Assembly (NCBI GenBank): GCA_020848035.1
Contig: JADLAX010000052.1
Location: 1 to 64,000, forward strand
Direction: 5' to 3'
Origin: Anaerolineae bacterium
Lineage (GTDB): Bacteria; Chloroflexota; Anaerolineae; Promineifilales; Promineifilaceae
DNA length: 64,000 nucleotides
A program made the translations under genes and the position numbers. Under the pieces are notes generated by a model. It ran no database searches. It saw only the letters and a program-made list of their open reading frames with translations, and was not told where the DNA came from. Shown here in pieces: positions 1 to 7,888 of this stretch; position 1 is the stretch's first letter, and every line of letters begins with the position of its first letter.

Positions 1-107
1 ACTCATCGCAACCTCGTTGTGAAATATTGCTATGAGCCTGCCACTAATGAGCAGTTTGTAAAGGTTCGACTTTTATTTTTGGCGATTTTTTACGATTTCG
101 CCGCTAA

Positions 108-569
108 TTGCACAAAACTTACGTTAAGCGCGTTGATTTCAGTTGGGAAAAAGGGTTTCTCACCCCCAAAGATTATATTGAAAAGCGCAATCAACTACAG
201 CGGGAAATCGAGTCGTTGAGACCAGTGGATTACGATGATTTAATTGAAGCAGCTGATTTGCTAGAGAACTTTTCAAGTTATTGGGAAGCCTGTACAACAG
301 TTGAAAAACCAGAACAAGCGCGGAAGCAATTGTTAGCAAAAATCGTGGATCGCATCTTTATTTATGACGATTTCGTGATTGCCATTGCCTTGCATGGAGA
401 TTATGCAGTTGTGCTTGATCATGGTGGGGTGGCACCGGATGAAATCGTGGAAAAACTTAGGTCAGAAACGACAAGAGGTACAAGCGATGAAACTTGTACC
501 TCCTGTGCCCAGAGCGGGAGCGACGGGGATCGAACCCGCGATCTCTGGCTTGACAGGCCAGCGTGTTAA
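108..569 (+). pseudogene. C-terminal remnant of a large serine recombinase
   Basis: The translated stretch from about 120 to 515 matches the C-terminal tail typical of large serine recombinases: a charged coiled-coil-like segment (WEKGFLTPKDYIEKR), then LLENFSSYWEA, then a QLLAKIVDRIFIYDD segment followed by LHGDYAVVL. No resolvase catalytic domain or zinc ribbon is present, and an in-frame stop lies at 105-107, so the 5' part is missing or frameshifted; only a TTG could start this frame. The reading frame runs into the 3' end of tRNA-Asp, and its last ~18 codons are just antisense tRNA, so the native stop is lost. I infer the edge of a decayed integrative element next to a tRNA. The family call is from recognition of the tail only. 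Confidence 0.6.
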
Positions 570-587
570 CCACTACACCACGCCCCC
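515..587 (-). tRNA. tRNA-Asp (anticodon GTC)
   Basis: The reverse complement folds as a full cloverleaf. The acceptor stem GGGGGCG pairs with CGCTCCC, with one G-U pair. The D arm contains TAGTGGTTA, the anticodon stem CTGGC/GCCAG encloses loop CTGTCAA with anticodon GTC, and the T arm is GCGGGTTCGATCCCCGT. The discriminator base is G73, as expected for Asp. The CCA end is not encoded. Confidence 0.95.
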
Positions 588-603
588 TTGTTGAGCGACC
601 GGG

Positions 604-632
604 ATAATATCAAATATCGCCTAAACTGTCAA
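604..632 (-). promoter_or_regulatory. Sigma-70-type promoter of tRNA-Asp
   Basis: On the minus strand TTGACA (632-627) and TATTAT (609-604) are separated by exactly 17 bases. The -10 element lies about 17 bases upstream of the mature tRNA 5' end at 587. Confidence 0.75.
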
Positions 633-716
633 AAAATTGGGGTCGATTTGAGGCATGAATTTGGTCAGGTTCCACCCATTTTTTGCCGCTAACCACCCCC
701 CGCGTTACGATTCCCT

Positions 717-1517
717 ATGCGCACAAATAAAACCAAAACCAAACTGCAACAAGGTCTGCCCGTCTACGGCGTGCTCTCCTCCAGCCCCGATCCCACTCTC
801 GCTGAATTGATTGGCCTGGTGGGCTTCGACTTTTACATGCTCGATGCCGAACATGGCCCGCTGACCCCCGCCGATGCCGTCAACGTGGCCCGCGCCTGCG
901 ACGCGGTGGGCATCACGCCCCTGGCGCGGGTGGGCCAGTTCGACATGAAGCTGGTGCTGCAATACCTCGACGCGGGCATCATGGGCATTATGCTGCCGGG
1001 ACTGCGTACGGCCGTTCACCTCCACCAGTTTGTCCATGGCTGTAAATATCCGCCAGCAGGCAACCGCGGGCTGGGACCGGGCCGCGCCGCTGACTACCTG
1101 CTGGGCTCCCCCGCCGAACAGGCAGCCTACGTCGCTGCCGCCAATGAGCAGATTCTGATCCTGCCCCAGTTTGAGGAGATTGCCCTGCTGGAATCGCTGC
1201 CGGAATTAACGGCCGTTCCCGGCATCGATGGTTTTGTCATTGGCCCACGTGACCTGGCCCTCAGCATGGGCTACCCCGACAGCGCCAACCATCCTGACGT
1301 CCAGCAAGCCATCGACGACGCCATACGCGTCATCCAGGCCGCGGGCTTGTGGGTGGGTATCACCGCCGGCAGCCAGGCCGCCGCCCAGCAGCAAATAGCT
1401 CGCGGCGCGCAAATTATCCTCACCACCGTGCCTGCACTCATCCACGCAGGCGCGGCCCAGATGCTGCCGCCCACCAGGCAAAGCGAAACCGGCCAACCAA
1501 AGCCAACTTCTTATTGA
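717..1517 (+). CDS. HpcH/HpaI-family class II aldolase
   Basis: A 266-residue protein of the HpcH/HpaI aldolase family (2-oxo-acid aldolases such as 4-hydroxy-2-oxoheptanedioate or 2-dehydro-3-deoxyglucarate aldolase), which cleave or form pyruvate adducts with a divalent metal. Visible family residues are DAEHG at 43-47, Arg71 in LARVG, the RGLGPGRAADY segment near 117-127, Glu153 in QFEE and Asp179 in GPRDLA. The E153/D179 spacing of 26 equals that of the HpaI metal ligands. No strong Shine-Dalgarno precedes the ATG. The gene stands alone, divergent from the tRNA and convergent with the hydrogenase operon. The exact substrate cannot be read from sequence. Two ACGGCCGT octamers lie inside. 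Confidence 0.85.
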   Translation: MRTNKTKTKLQQGLPVYGVLSSSPDPTLAELIGLVGFDFYMLDAEHGPLTPADAVNVARACDAVGITPLARVGQFDMKLVLQYLDAGIMGIMLPGLRTAVHLHQFVHGCKYPPAGNRGLGPGRAADYLLGSPAEQAAYVAAANEQILILPQFEEIALLESLPELTAVPGIDGFVIGPRDLALSMGYPDSANHPDVQQAIDDAIRVIQAAGLWVGITAGSQAAAQQQIARGAQIILTTVPALIHAGAAQMLPPTRQSETGQPKPTSY

Positions 1518-1570
1518 TTTGTATGGGTCAAGAGAAGGTAAACCAGGGGAGGCCAAACCAGCGCGATATG

Positions 1571-1622
1571 ACGCGGATTAAATCAGCTTAAAATCCGCGT
1601 TCATCTGCGTTCATCCGCGGCC
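1571..1622. repeat. Intergenic GCG-GATTAA type repeat
   Basis: ACGCGGATTAA is followed by AATCCGCGTTCATCTGCGTTCATCCGCGG, an imperfect inverted arrangement with short internal repeats. The same family, in the opposite orientation, is at 28334-28375. It lies between convergent genes. Confidence 0.6.
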
Positions 1623-1631
1623 TATTTTGTG

Positions 1632-2108
1632 TTACCGAGTGGGAATGTTTGCCCCAGAAACTGGGATAGGGGCTTGGATCAGCTGCTGAATCTGGTGCAA
1701 AACGGCCGTAACCGCCTGCACTACCGGGGCCGATAACGTTTCCGTATAGCCAAAATCGCGCCCGGTGATGGTGATGAGATGGGCTGTGGGCATACGGCCG
1801 TAAATCTTCACCCCCAGCGCCAGCAACACCCCCGGATGCATCTGGTGGCTGGCCGCCGGACCGCTCAGGGTAGGCGCAATGGAGGCTATCGCCACGGTGC
1901 CCGGTTCGCCAACCACGCTGGCGTCCACAAAAATCACCTGGCTGGCGCAGCGGAACTCGTCGATCAGTTCAGGCAGGAGCTGGTGGGTGTGAACGGCCGT
2001 AATTCCCCACCCCGCCGCCACGCTGGCCAACGCCGCCACCACCGCCCAGCCGACGCCATCATCGCCGCGCAGCGGATTGCCAATGCCGATTACCACCGTT
2101 TTATTCAT
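1632..2108 (-). CDS. [NiFe]-hydrogenase maturation protease (HycI/HyaD family)
   Basis: A 158-residue endopeptidase of the family that removes the C-terminal tail of [NiFe]-hydrogenase large subunits once nickel is inserted. The N-terminal GIGNPLRGDDGVG motif carries the first acidic metal-sensing residues (D16/D17), Asp62 sits in VIFVDAS, and His88/His91 in HQMHPG correspond to the conserved histidine. It lies downstream of hoxH on the same strand, so it is the likely processing enzyme for HoxH, whose precursor here carries a 25-residue tail after its last metal-binding His. A 230-base gap with repeats separates the two genes, so it may have its own promoter. Confidence 0.9.
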   Translation of the reverse strand: MNKTVVIGIGNPLRGDDGVGWAVVAALASVAAGWGITAVHTHQLLPELIDEFRCASQVIFVDASVVGEPGTVAIASIAPTLSGPAASHQMHPGVLLALGVKIYGRMPTAHLITITGRDFGYTETLSAPVVQAVTAVLHQIQQLIQAPIPVSGANIPTR

Positions 2109-2121
2109 CGTGTGTATTTTT

Positions 2122-2183
2122 GAAGAGGGCGAGGCAGGTGGATGTTAAAATTTCTTTGTCTGGCAACGATGGTTGCCACCTGC
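2122..2183 (+). repeat. Palindromic element, copy 1 (truncated)
   Basis: About 62 bases nearly identical to 2210-2271, starting GAAGAGGGCGAGGCAGGTGG and ending in GGCAACGATGGTTGCCACCTGC. This copy lacks the distal CTCGCCC that completes the outer arm in copy 2. Confidence 0.7.
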
Positions 2184-2209
2184 TACCGCTCTGTTTCATT
2201 GATTGGTTA

Positions 2210-2278
2210 GAAGAGGGCGAGGCAGGTGGATGTTAAGATTTCTCTGTCTGGCAACGATGGTTGCCACCTGCCTCGCCC
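2210..2278 (+). repeat. Palindromic element, copy 2 (complete hairpin)
   Basis: The outer arms GGGCGAGGCAGGTGG (2215-2229) and CCACCTGCCTCGCCC (2264-2278) are perfectly complementary over 15 bases. An inner hairpin GGCAAC-GATG-GTTGCC sits at 2250-2265. Copy 1 lies 88 bases upstream in direct orientation, which suggests a small mobile or duplicated palindrome. Confidence 0.7.
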
Positions 2279-2282
2279 CTAC

Positions 2283-2346
2283 GTTTCACCGTTCACCGAT
2301 TACCGATAACCATTTACCATTTACCGATAACCGTTCACCGATTATC
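2283..2346. repeat. Heptamer-periodic intergenic repeat
   Basis: Consecutive 7-mers GTTCACC, GATTACC, GATAACC, ATTTACC, ATTTACC, GATAACC, GTTCACC, GATTATC. The last unit overlaps the hoxH stop codon (TTA at 2342-2344 on the plus strand). Related arrays are at 10788-10850 and 62642-62775. Confidence 0.75.
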
Positions 2347-3766
2347 CCCGCCGCACCTCATCCACCAACTCGCCATCCGGCCCGATCAGCTGCACGTCCA
2401 GCGCCAGTTGGCCCATGGCGTGGGTGGAGCAGCTCAGGCACGGGTCGAAGGTGCGGATGACCGCCTCAACCCGGTTCAACATCGGCTCTTCAATTTTGGT
2501 CGAGCGGATGAATTGGCGGGCCACCTGCAAAACGCCCTTGTTCATTGCCAGGTTGTTGTGCCCCGTGGCAATCACCAGGTTTACCCAGGTAATCAGGCCA
2601 TTTTCGTCGATTTTGTAATGGTGCATCAGCGTGCCGCGCGGTGCTTCCGACGTGCCAATGCCTTCAAAGGCGTTGGGCTGGGCGTGGGCGCGCACGTGGC
2701 GGCTTAAGATGTCCGGATCGTTCAAAATTTGCTCGATACGCTCCGTGCAGTACAAAATTTCAATCAGGCGGGCGTAATGGTATTGAAAGGAACTGAGCAC
2801 CGCGCCGCGTTGCAGCATACGGAACTCGGCCCATTCCTGGTCGGCCAGCGGCGTGCCGCAGCGGGAGATGATGTTCATCCGGGCCAGTGGCCCCACGCGG
2901 TAGATGCCGTCCGGGTAGCCCATCGGCTTGTAGTAGGGCGACTTCAGGTACGAGTCTGGCTCCACCGCTTCGCCGATGAAATCCATGTAGCGCGCCGGGT
3001 CCAGCTGGTCGGCCACGATGTTGCCCACGGCGTCCACAATGCGCAGCTTGCCATCATACAGCGAAAGCTCGCCGTTGGCGTCTACCAGCCCCATGAACAG
3101 GGTGGGGAAGTTGGCAAAGCTGCGAATTTCGGGATCGAAGTTGCCAAAAACGTCTTTGTACCAATCCAGCGTCCGCTTGATGCGCTCCAGGGCGTCGGGC
3201 ACCAGGGCCATGATGGTGTTGTGGTCTTCCTGGGTCAGCGGCGAGCTGACGCCGCCAGGCACCACCCAGGCGGGATGAATTCGCTTGCCGCCCAGCAGCT
3301 CGATGATCGATTGGCCAAACTTGCGCAGGGCGATGCCGTCTATGGCCAGGTCGGGGTGCTTTTGCATCACGCCGAAGATGTTGCGCTCCACCGGGTCGGC
3401 GTCGAAGCCCATGACAAAGTCGGGCGACGACAGGTGGAAGAAGCTGAGCGCATGGGACTGGATGATTTGGGCCAGGTTCATGATGCGGCGCAGGTTAGCG
3501 GCCGTTTCTGGAATCTGTACCGCCAGCAGCGCATCACCCGCCTTGGCCGAGGCCATCAGGTGGCTCACCGGGCAGATGCCACAAATGCGGGCAGTAAGGG
3601 AAGGCATCTCGTAAAACGGCCGTCCCTCCGTCATCTTCTCAAAACCACGGAACTGCGTCACATGAAAACGAGCATCCGCTACGCGCCCCTGGTCATCCAG
3701 CTGAATCGTTATTTTGCTGTGCCCCTCAATGCGGGTCACCGGGTCGATTGTGATTGTTTTACTCAT
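2342..3766 (-). CDS. hoxH: Bidirectional [NiFe]-hydrogenase large subunit HoxH
   Basis: Catalytic subunit of a soluble NAD(P)-linked group 3d-type [NiFe] hydrogenase, cytoplasmic, holding the Ni-Fe site. The L1 motif RICGICPVSH is at residues 60-69 (C62, C65). The C-terminal motif DPCLSCSTH is at 441-449, giving the second Cys pair. A 25-residue tail follows His449 and would be removed by a maturation protease such as the one encoded at 1632. I chose the ATG at 3766 (MSKTITIDPVTRIEGH) because AGGAAA precedes it and homologues begin there; the open frame extends 11 codons further upstream. The gene is last in the hox operon, after hoxY and a hairpin-rich repeat. HoxEFUYH together couple H2 oxidation or production to NAD+/NADH. 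Confidence 0.96.
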   Translation of the reverse strand: MSKTITIDPVTRIEGHSKITIQLDDQGRVADARFHVTQFRGFEKMTEGRPFYEMPSLTARICGICPVSHLMASAKAGDALLAVQIPETAANLRRIMNLAQIIQSHALSFFHLSSPDFVMGFDADPVERNIFGVMQKHPDLAIDGIALRKFGQSIIELLGGKRIHPAWVVPGGVSSPLTQEDHNTIMALVPDALERIKRTLDWYKDVFGNFDPEIRSFANFPTLFMGLVDANGELSLYDGKLRIVDAVGNIVADQLDPARYMDFIGEAVEPDSYLKSPYYKPMGYPDGIYRVGPLARMNIISRCGTPLADQEWAEFRMLQRGAVLSSFQYHYARLIEILYCTERIEQILNDPDILSRHVRAHAQPNAFEGIGTSEAPRGTLMHHYKIDENGLITWVNLVIATGHNNLAMNKGVLQVARQFIRSTKIEEPMLNRVEAVIRTFDPCLSCSTHAMGQLALDVQLIGPDGELVDEVRRG

Positions 3767-3790
3767 CAGAAAGTTTCCTGTTTTGTTAAT

Positions 3791-3871
3791 CACCCTCACC
3801 CCAGCCCTCTCCCTCTGAGGGAGAGGGAGCCAGGTTCCCTCCCCCTGCCAGGGGGAGGGTTAGGGTGGGGG
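3791..3871 (-). repeat. Twin-hairpin intergenic element
   Basis: Two adjacent hairpins: CCCTCTCCCTC-TGA-GGGAGAGGG and CCCTCCCCCTG-CC-AGGGGGAGGG, bordered by CACCCTCACCCC and TTAGGGTGGGG. It lies between hoxH and hoxY inside the operon. The same element in opposite orientation is at 16964-17045. Confidence 0.75.
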
Positions 3872-3874
3872 TTT

Positions 3875-4408
3875 CTACGCACCAAACCGCGTCTTGCCTG
3901 TCAAATCCGGCATCCGCCCCGCCAGCAGCTCCGTCAACACATAAAAAATCGTGTCGGCCGAGGGTGGGCAGCCGGGGACAAAAACATCCACCTTCACTAT
4001 CTGGTGCACCGGCACCGACATCTTGCGCAGCGGCGGGATGACCTGCACCGGGATGTGCTGGTTGGCGTCGGCGTTTTCCAGGTAGGCGCGATTGAGCAGT
4101 GCCTCTGGCTTAAATGGATTGCGCATGCCCGGCACGTTGGCCGTCACGGCGCAATCACCCAGCGAGACCAAAATTTTGGTATGGGCGCGTACCTTCTTGA
4201 TCTTCTCGTAGTCGTCCTCGTTGCTCACCGCGCCTTCAACCAGGGTCACATCGACCATCTCGGGGAACTCTTTGTTATCGACCAGCGGGCTGTAAACCAG
4301 GTTGGCCAGCTCCGCCACGGTAATGAGCCGCTCGTCAATGTCTAAAAACGACATGTGGCAGCCGGAACAGCCGTCCAGCCAGACGGTGGCCATGGTTGTT
4401 TTGCTCAT
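3875..4408 (-). CDS. hoxY: Hydrogenase small subunit HoxY
   Basis: A 177-residue small subunit that holds the proximal [4Fe-4S] cluster and passes electrons between HoxH and the diaphorase part. Cluster ligands are visible as CSGC at 14-17 (VWLDGCSGCH), the SLGDCAV segment and VPGCPPSAD near the C terminus. The length suits the short HoxY type, which lacks the extra clusters of membrane-bound small subunits. The start overlaps the hoxU stop as ATGA, so translation is coupled. The first ATG is used, although an internal ATG at codon 6 also fits. Confidence 0.94.
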   Translation of the reverse strand: MSKTTMATVWLDGCSGCHMSFLDIDERLITVAELANLVYSPLVDNKEFPEMVDVTLVEGAVSNEDDYEKIKKVRAHTKILVSLGDCAVTANVPGMRNPFKPEALLNRAYLENADANQHIPVQVIPPLRKMSVPVHQIVKVDVFVPGCPPSADTIFYVLTELLAGRMPDLTGKTRFGA

Positions 4409-5133
4409 TCTTCACCTCCATCGCGCCCTTCACGCATCAGGCGCAGGTAGGGCAGAAATTCATGTTTTTTGCGCATTTCGGCAACGGATGTGCCTTTTTC
4501 AAACAAGGCCCCGGTTGGGCAGACCTGCACACATTTGCCGCAGCTGGTGCAGCTGAGCGATTCGCCCCAGGGCTGGTTTAGATCGGCCACGATGCGGGCT
4601 TCCGCGCCGCGACCCATCATGTCCCAGGTGTGGGCACCTTCCACCTCGTCGCAGACGCGTACGCAGCGGGTGCACAAGATGCAGCGGTTGTGGTCCAGGC
4701 CAAAGTAGGCATGGCTGGCGTCCACCGGCAGGTTGGGGTTGATATAGGGCACCTGTACGTGGGTCAGGCCAAGGTCGTACGCCTGGGCTTGCAGTTCGCA
4801 GCTGCCGTTAGACACACACACCGCGCAGATGTGGTTGCGCTCGGAAAAGAGCAGTTCGACAGTCTGTTTGCGATACACCTTCAGCCGCTCCGAGCTGGTG
4901 GTGATTTCCATCCCTTCATCCGGGTAGGTGGTACAGGCGGGGAAGAGGCGGTTAGAACCTTTGATCTCCACCATGCACAGGCGGCAGCCGCCGTAAGCAG
5001 ATACCCCTTCCAGGTAACACAGGGTGGGAATGTGGATGTCGTGCTGGCGGGCCAGCTCCAGAATCGTTTCGTCTTCGCGGGCGGCAATGTCTTGCCCGTT
5101 TATTTTGAAGGTTATGATGCGGGATCGTCTCAT
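4405..5133 (-). CDS. hoxU: Diaphorase/electron-transfer subunit HoxU
   Basis: A 242-residue iron-sulfur subunit related to the N-terminal part of NuoG. Residues ~1-80 form a [2Fe-2S] ferredoxin domain (CYLEGVSAYGGCRLC and later FPACTTYP). A His/Cys ligand region follows at ~95-125 (HICAVCVSNGSCEL), then two [4Fe-4S] motifs CILCTRCVRVC and CTSCGKCVQVC at ~150-215. It links the HoxF/E flavin module with HoxY/H. It overlaps hoxF and hoxY by 4 bases each (ATGA), showing tight operon structure. Confidence 0.95.
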   Translation of the reverse strand: MRRSRIITFKINGQDIAAREDETILELARQHDIHIPTLCYLEGVSAYGGCRLCMVEIKGSNRLFPACTTYPDEGMEITTSSERLKVYRKQTVELLFSERNHICAVCVSNGSCELQAQAYDLGLTHVQVPYINPNLPVDASHAYFGLDHNRCILCTRCVRVCDEVEGAHTWDMMGRGAEARIVADLNQPWGESLSCTSCGKCVQVCPTGALFEKGTSVAEMRKKHEFLPYLRLMREGRDGGEE

Positions 5134-6788
5134 GATTGCACCTCGGGGGTGGAAACGGCCGTTTCCACAGCTAAATCACCGTCACGCAGCAGCTCCAGGT
5201 ATTCATGCCGGAAGTAACGCAGCGTGCTGTTTACCGGGTTGGGCGCCGTCTGGCCCAGACCGCACAGGCTCATCTCGCGCACCATCGTGCACAGATTTTC
5301 CAGCAGTTTAAGCTCGTAGCGTGTCCCTTCACCGCGATAAATCTGGTCGAGCAGGTCATACATCTGCACCGTGCCAACCCGGCAGGGCACACACTTGCCA
5401 CACGACTCGCTCTTGCAGAACTCCATGAAGTAGCGGGCTACATCTACCATGTTGGACGTCTCGTCCATCACAATCATGCCGCCCGACCCCATGATCGAGC
5501 CCAGCTTCACCAGCGATTCATAATCCACCGGTGTGTCAAAATAATCGGCCGGGATGCAGCCGCCAGAGGGGCCGCCGGTCTGCACCGCTTTCACCTGGTG
5601 CCCACCGGGAATGCCGCCGCCAATTTCAAACACGATCTCTTTGAGCGGAATGCCCATCGGCACTTCAATCAGCCCGGTGTTGACGATGCTGCCTGCCAGG
5701 GCAAATACCTTGGTGCCCTTGCTCTTTTCTGTGCCGATGCTGGCGTACCAATCACCCCCATTGCGGATGATGGGGGCCACGTTGGCAAAGGTTTCCACGT
5801 TGTTGATGAGCGTCGGCTCGCCCCACAAGCCAAATTCGGCCGGGTAGGGCGGGCGTGGCCGGGGCTGGCCCCGCTTGCCTTCTACCGAGGCGATGAGCGC
5901 GGTTTCTTCACCGCAGACAAATGCACCCGCCCCGAGGCGAATGTCAATCTGGAAGTTGAAGGTGGTGCCGCAGATGCCGTCGCCCAACACGCCCAGGCGG
6001 CGCGCCTGGTTGATCGCTTTTTTAAGGCGGGCCACGGCCAGCGGATATTCGCCGCGTACGTAAATGTAACCGCGCCGTGCGCCCACGGCATAGCCAGCCA
6101 GGGTCATGCCTTCCAGCACGCGGTGCGGATCGCTTTCCAGCACGGAGCGGTCCATAAATGCGCCGGGGTCGCCCTCATCGGCATTGCAGATGACGTATTT
6201 ACGCAGCTTGGCGTCGGCTTTGGCCACAGTGGTCCACTTGAGGCCGGTGGGGTAGCCGCCACCGCCGCGACCGCGCAGACCGCTGCGCAGCACTTCGTCA
6301 ACCACGTCATTGGGGGTCATTTCGGTAACGGCCGTTAACAACGCACCATACCCCCCTGCCGCAATGTACTCCTCGATGCGCTCTGGGTCGATACGACCGC
6401 TGTTCTCCAGCACGATCTTGGTTTGCCGTTGGAAAAACGGCACATCGGTGGGGCAGATGCGTTCCTTTAGCTGCTTGCCCTGGCTGGCGGCTTGCACCAG
6501 CGCCGGGGCGTCAGCTGGGGTCACGTACTGGTACATGGTTTCGCCCAACTTCTCGTCTTTGTGGGCCACATTCACCAATGGACCGCGCGAGCAAAGCCCC
6601 ATACAGCCCACGCCCTTGGCTTGGCAGCCTTTGTGCTGGCCTGCGTCAATCTCGGCCTGCACCGCTTCCAACACCTTGTCGCTTTGCGACGACAGACAGC
6701 TGGCCGCAATACACACATGAATGGCGTGTTCTACCTTGGCGGCGTCTGCTATTTCTTTTTGGGTAATTTGTTCAAATCGCTCATGCAT
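5130..6788 (-). CDS. hoxF: Diaphorase flavoprotein subunit HoxF
   Basis: A 552-residue NAD(H)- and FMN-binding subunit. The N-terminal ~130 residues are a thioredoxin-like [2Fe-2S] domain with CIAASC and CQAKGVGCMGLC. The NuoF-like part follows with RGRGGGGYPTGLKW (NADH/FMN glycine-rich loop), NADEGDPGAFMDR, GAGAFVCGEETAL and the [4Fe-4S] motif SCGKCVPCR. This is the site of NAD+/NADH exchange. I start at 6788 (MHERFEQ), where the ATG overlaps the hoxE stop by 8 bases, rather than 33 codons upstream, where the translation is non-homologous hoxE antiframe. It overlaps hoxU by 4 bases. Confidence 0.95.
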   Translation of the reverse strand: MHERFEQITQKEIADAAKVEHAIHVCIAASCLSSQSDKVLEAVQAEIDAGQHKGCQAKGVGCMGLCSRGPLVNVAHKDEKLGETMYQYVTPADAPALVQAASQGKQLKERICPTDVPFFQRQTKIVLENSGRIDPERIEEYIAAGGYGALLTAVTEMTPNDVVDEVLRSGLRGRGGGGYPTGLKWTTVAKADAKLRKYVICNADEGDPGAFMDRSVLESDPHRVLEGMTLAGYAVGARRGYIYVRGEYPLAVARLKKAINQARRLGVLGDGICGTTFNFQIDIRLGAGAFVCGEETALIASVEGKRGQPRPRPPYPAEFGLWGEPTLINNVETFANVAPIIRNGGDWYASIGTEKSKGTKVFALAGSIVNTGLIEVPMGIPLKEIVFEIGGGIPGGHQVKAVQTGGPSGGCIPADYFDTPVDYESLVKLGSIMGSGGMIVMDETSNMVDVARYFMEFCKSESCGKCVPCRVGTVQMYDLLDQIYRGEGTRYELKLLENLCTMVREMSLCGLGQTAPNPVNSTLRYFRHEYLELLRDGDLAVETAVSTPEVQS

Positions 6789-7284
6789 CGTCTGACCACC
6801 TCCGCAGGGTCGCCAACGTCTTTTCCGGATCCTGGTTGCCCAGCACTTCGCCATCAAACACGGCGACAGGGGCCAGACCGCAGGCACCCACGCAGCGCGC
6901 CGTCATCAGCGAAACCTGCTCGTCGTCCGTCGTCTCGCCGGGCTTGATGCCGTAGGTTTGTTCAATTTGCTCCAGCAGCCGGGGACCGCCCTTGATGTAG
7001 CAGGCTGTGCCCGTGCAAACCACACAACTGTGTTTGCCCGCCGGTTTCAGGCTAAAGAGATGATAAAACGTGGAGACGCCATACACCTGGCTCAACGGTA
7101 CGTGCAGGGAGGTGGCTACGTAGTGCAGCGCCTCTTCATCCAAAAAGCCGAAGGATTCCTGTACCGTGTGCAGCGTCTCGATGAGGGCACTGCGCCGGAA
7201 CCCGTTGCGGCGCATCGTTGCCTGCACAAAGCGCCAACGTTTGTCATCTGTTGGCGGTTCGATTTGCTTGGGATTCGCTAACAT
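6781..7284 (-). CDS. hoxE: Diaphorase subunit HoxE (NuoE-like)
   Basis: A 167-residue [2Fe-2S] protein of the NuoE/HoxE family. The N-terminal helical part precedes the thioredoxin-like fold with ligands VVCTGTACYIKGG (Cys pair spaced by four) and MTARCVGACGLAPV. It forms part of the diaphorase module of five-subunit HoxEFUYH enzymes. The ATG at 7284 is preceded by AAAAGGAGA. The gene is followed directly by hoxF with an 8-base overlap; a 100-base gap with an AGAGAGCACAGAG repeat separates it from hypA upstream. Confidence 0.94.
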   Translation of the reverse strand: MLANPKQIEPPTDDKRWRFVQATMRRNGFRRSALIETLHTVQESFGFLDEEALHYVATSLHVPLSQVYGVSTFYHLFSLKPAGKHSCVVCTGTACYIKGGPRLLEQIEQTYGIKPGETTDDEQVSLMTARCVGACGLAPVAVFDGEVLGNQDPEKTLATLRRWSDDA

Positions 7285-7307
7285 GCAATCTCCTTTTGAT
7301 GGTTTTT

Positions 7308-7331
7308 AGCCACAGAGAGCACAGAGAATGG
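7308..7331. repeat. CACAGAGAGCACAGAGAATG repeat
   Basis: A short purine-rich intergenic motif between hypA and hoxE. A longer version with inverted flank occurs at 39278-39362. Confidence 0.5.
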
Positions 7332-7384
7332 CGGAGTAGATTTTGGTAGTTTTGCCTTCTGGTGCTTTTCTACGGCCATAAAAG

Positions 7385-7729
7385 TTACGTTTCGATATCG
7401 ATGGATGTCAGTTGGAATTCCTGACCAGACACAACCTGGACCTGGACTCCGTTGCAGGTGGGGCAGGCTGTTAGTTCGTGGACCAGGGTGTACGCCTGAC
7501 CGCAGCTGTGGCAGTGCAGAGTCGCCGGGACGCGGTCAAAATGCAGCGTGGCGCCCTGGCACAAACTGCCCTGGCTGATAATGTCCCAGTAAAACTGGAC
7601 AGAATCGTCAATAATGGTGGAAAGCGCCCCAATCTTCAGATGCAAATCGGTGACCTGGCGCGCGTGCGCTTCCTCAGCATGATGCAGGGCAAGCTTCAAA
7701 ATTTGCTCAGTTACGGCTAACTCATGCAT
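7385..7729 (-). CDS. hypA: Hydrogenase nickel-insertion protein HypA
   Basis: A 114-residue nickel chaperone for [NiFe] hydrogenase. The N-terminal MHE nickel-binding motif is intact (MHELAVTEQ), and a zinc-finger region carries CHSCGQ and CPTCNG. It starts the hydrogenase operon, upstream of hoxE on the same strand. HypB, C, D, E and F are not in the window, so the remaining maturation genes must be elsewhere. Confidence 0.93.
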   Translation of the reverse strand: MHELAVTEQILKLALHHAEEAHARQVTDLHLKIGALSTIIDDSVQFYWDIISQGSLCQGATLHFDRVPATLHCHSCGQAYTLVHELTACPTCNGVQVQVVSGQEFQLTSIDIET

Positions 7730-7841
7730 CTGTATTCGTCTTACCTTTCACTTTGATGACGATGGACAAAGTGACAAGTGGGTTCAACGCACAGCAGTTG
7801 GAGAAACGTGGTTGGTGATGCAATTGCTAAAGAGAAATGTG

Positions 7842-7875
7842 AAAAGCGGGGGTTCCGCTTACCGGAACCTCCGCC
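7842..7875 (-). terminator. Rho-independent terminator after the SDR gene
   Basis: On the minus strand GGAGGTTCCG and CGGAACCCCC form a stem with a short loop, followed by CGCTTTT. It sits 14 bases beyond the SDR stop codon. Confidence 0.65.
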
Positions 7876-7888
7876 AAATAACAATTTG

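Noticed and set aside
19..219. 66-codon frame at the left edge
   Set aside because: It overlaps the recombinase remnant in another frame and has no recognisable features.
2729..4345. A 538-codon plus-strand open frame opposite hoxH and hoxY
   Set aside because: It lies antisense to two genes with intact catalytic motifs, crosses an intergenic repeat, has His/Gln/Arg-rich low-complexity content and no recognisable domain; it is a shadow of GC-rich codon usage.
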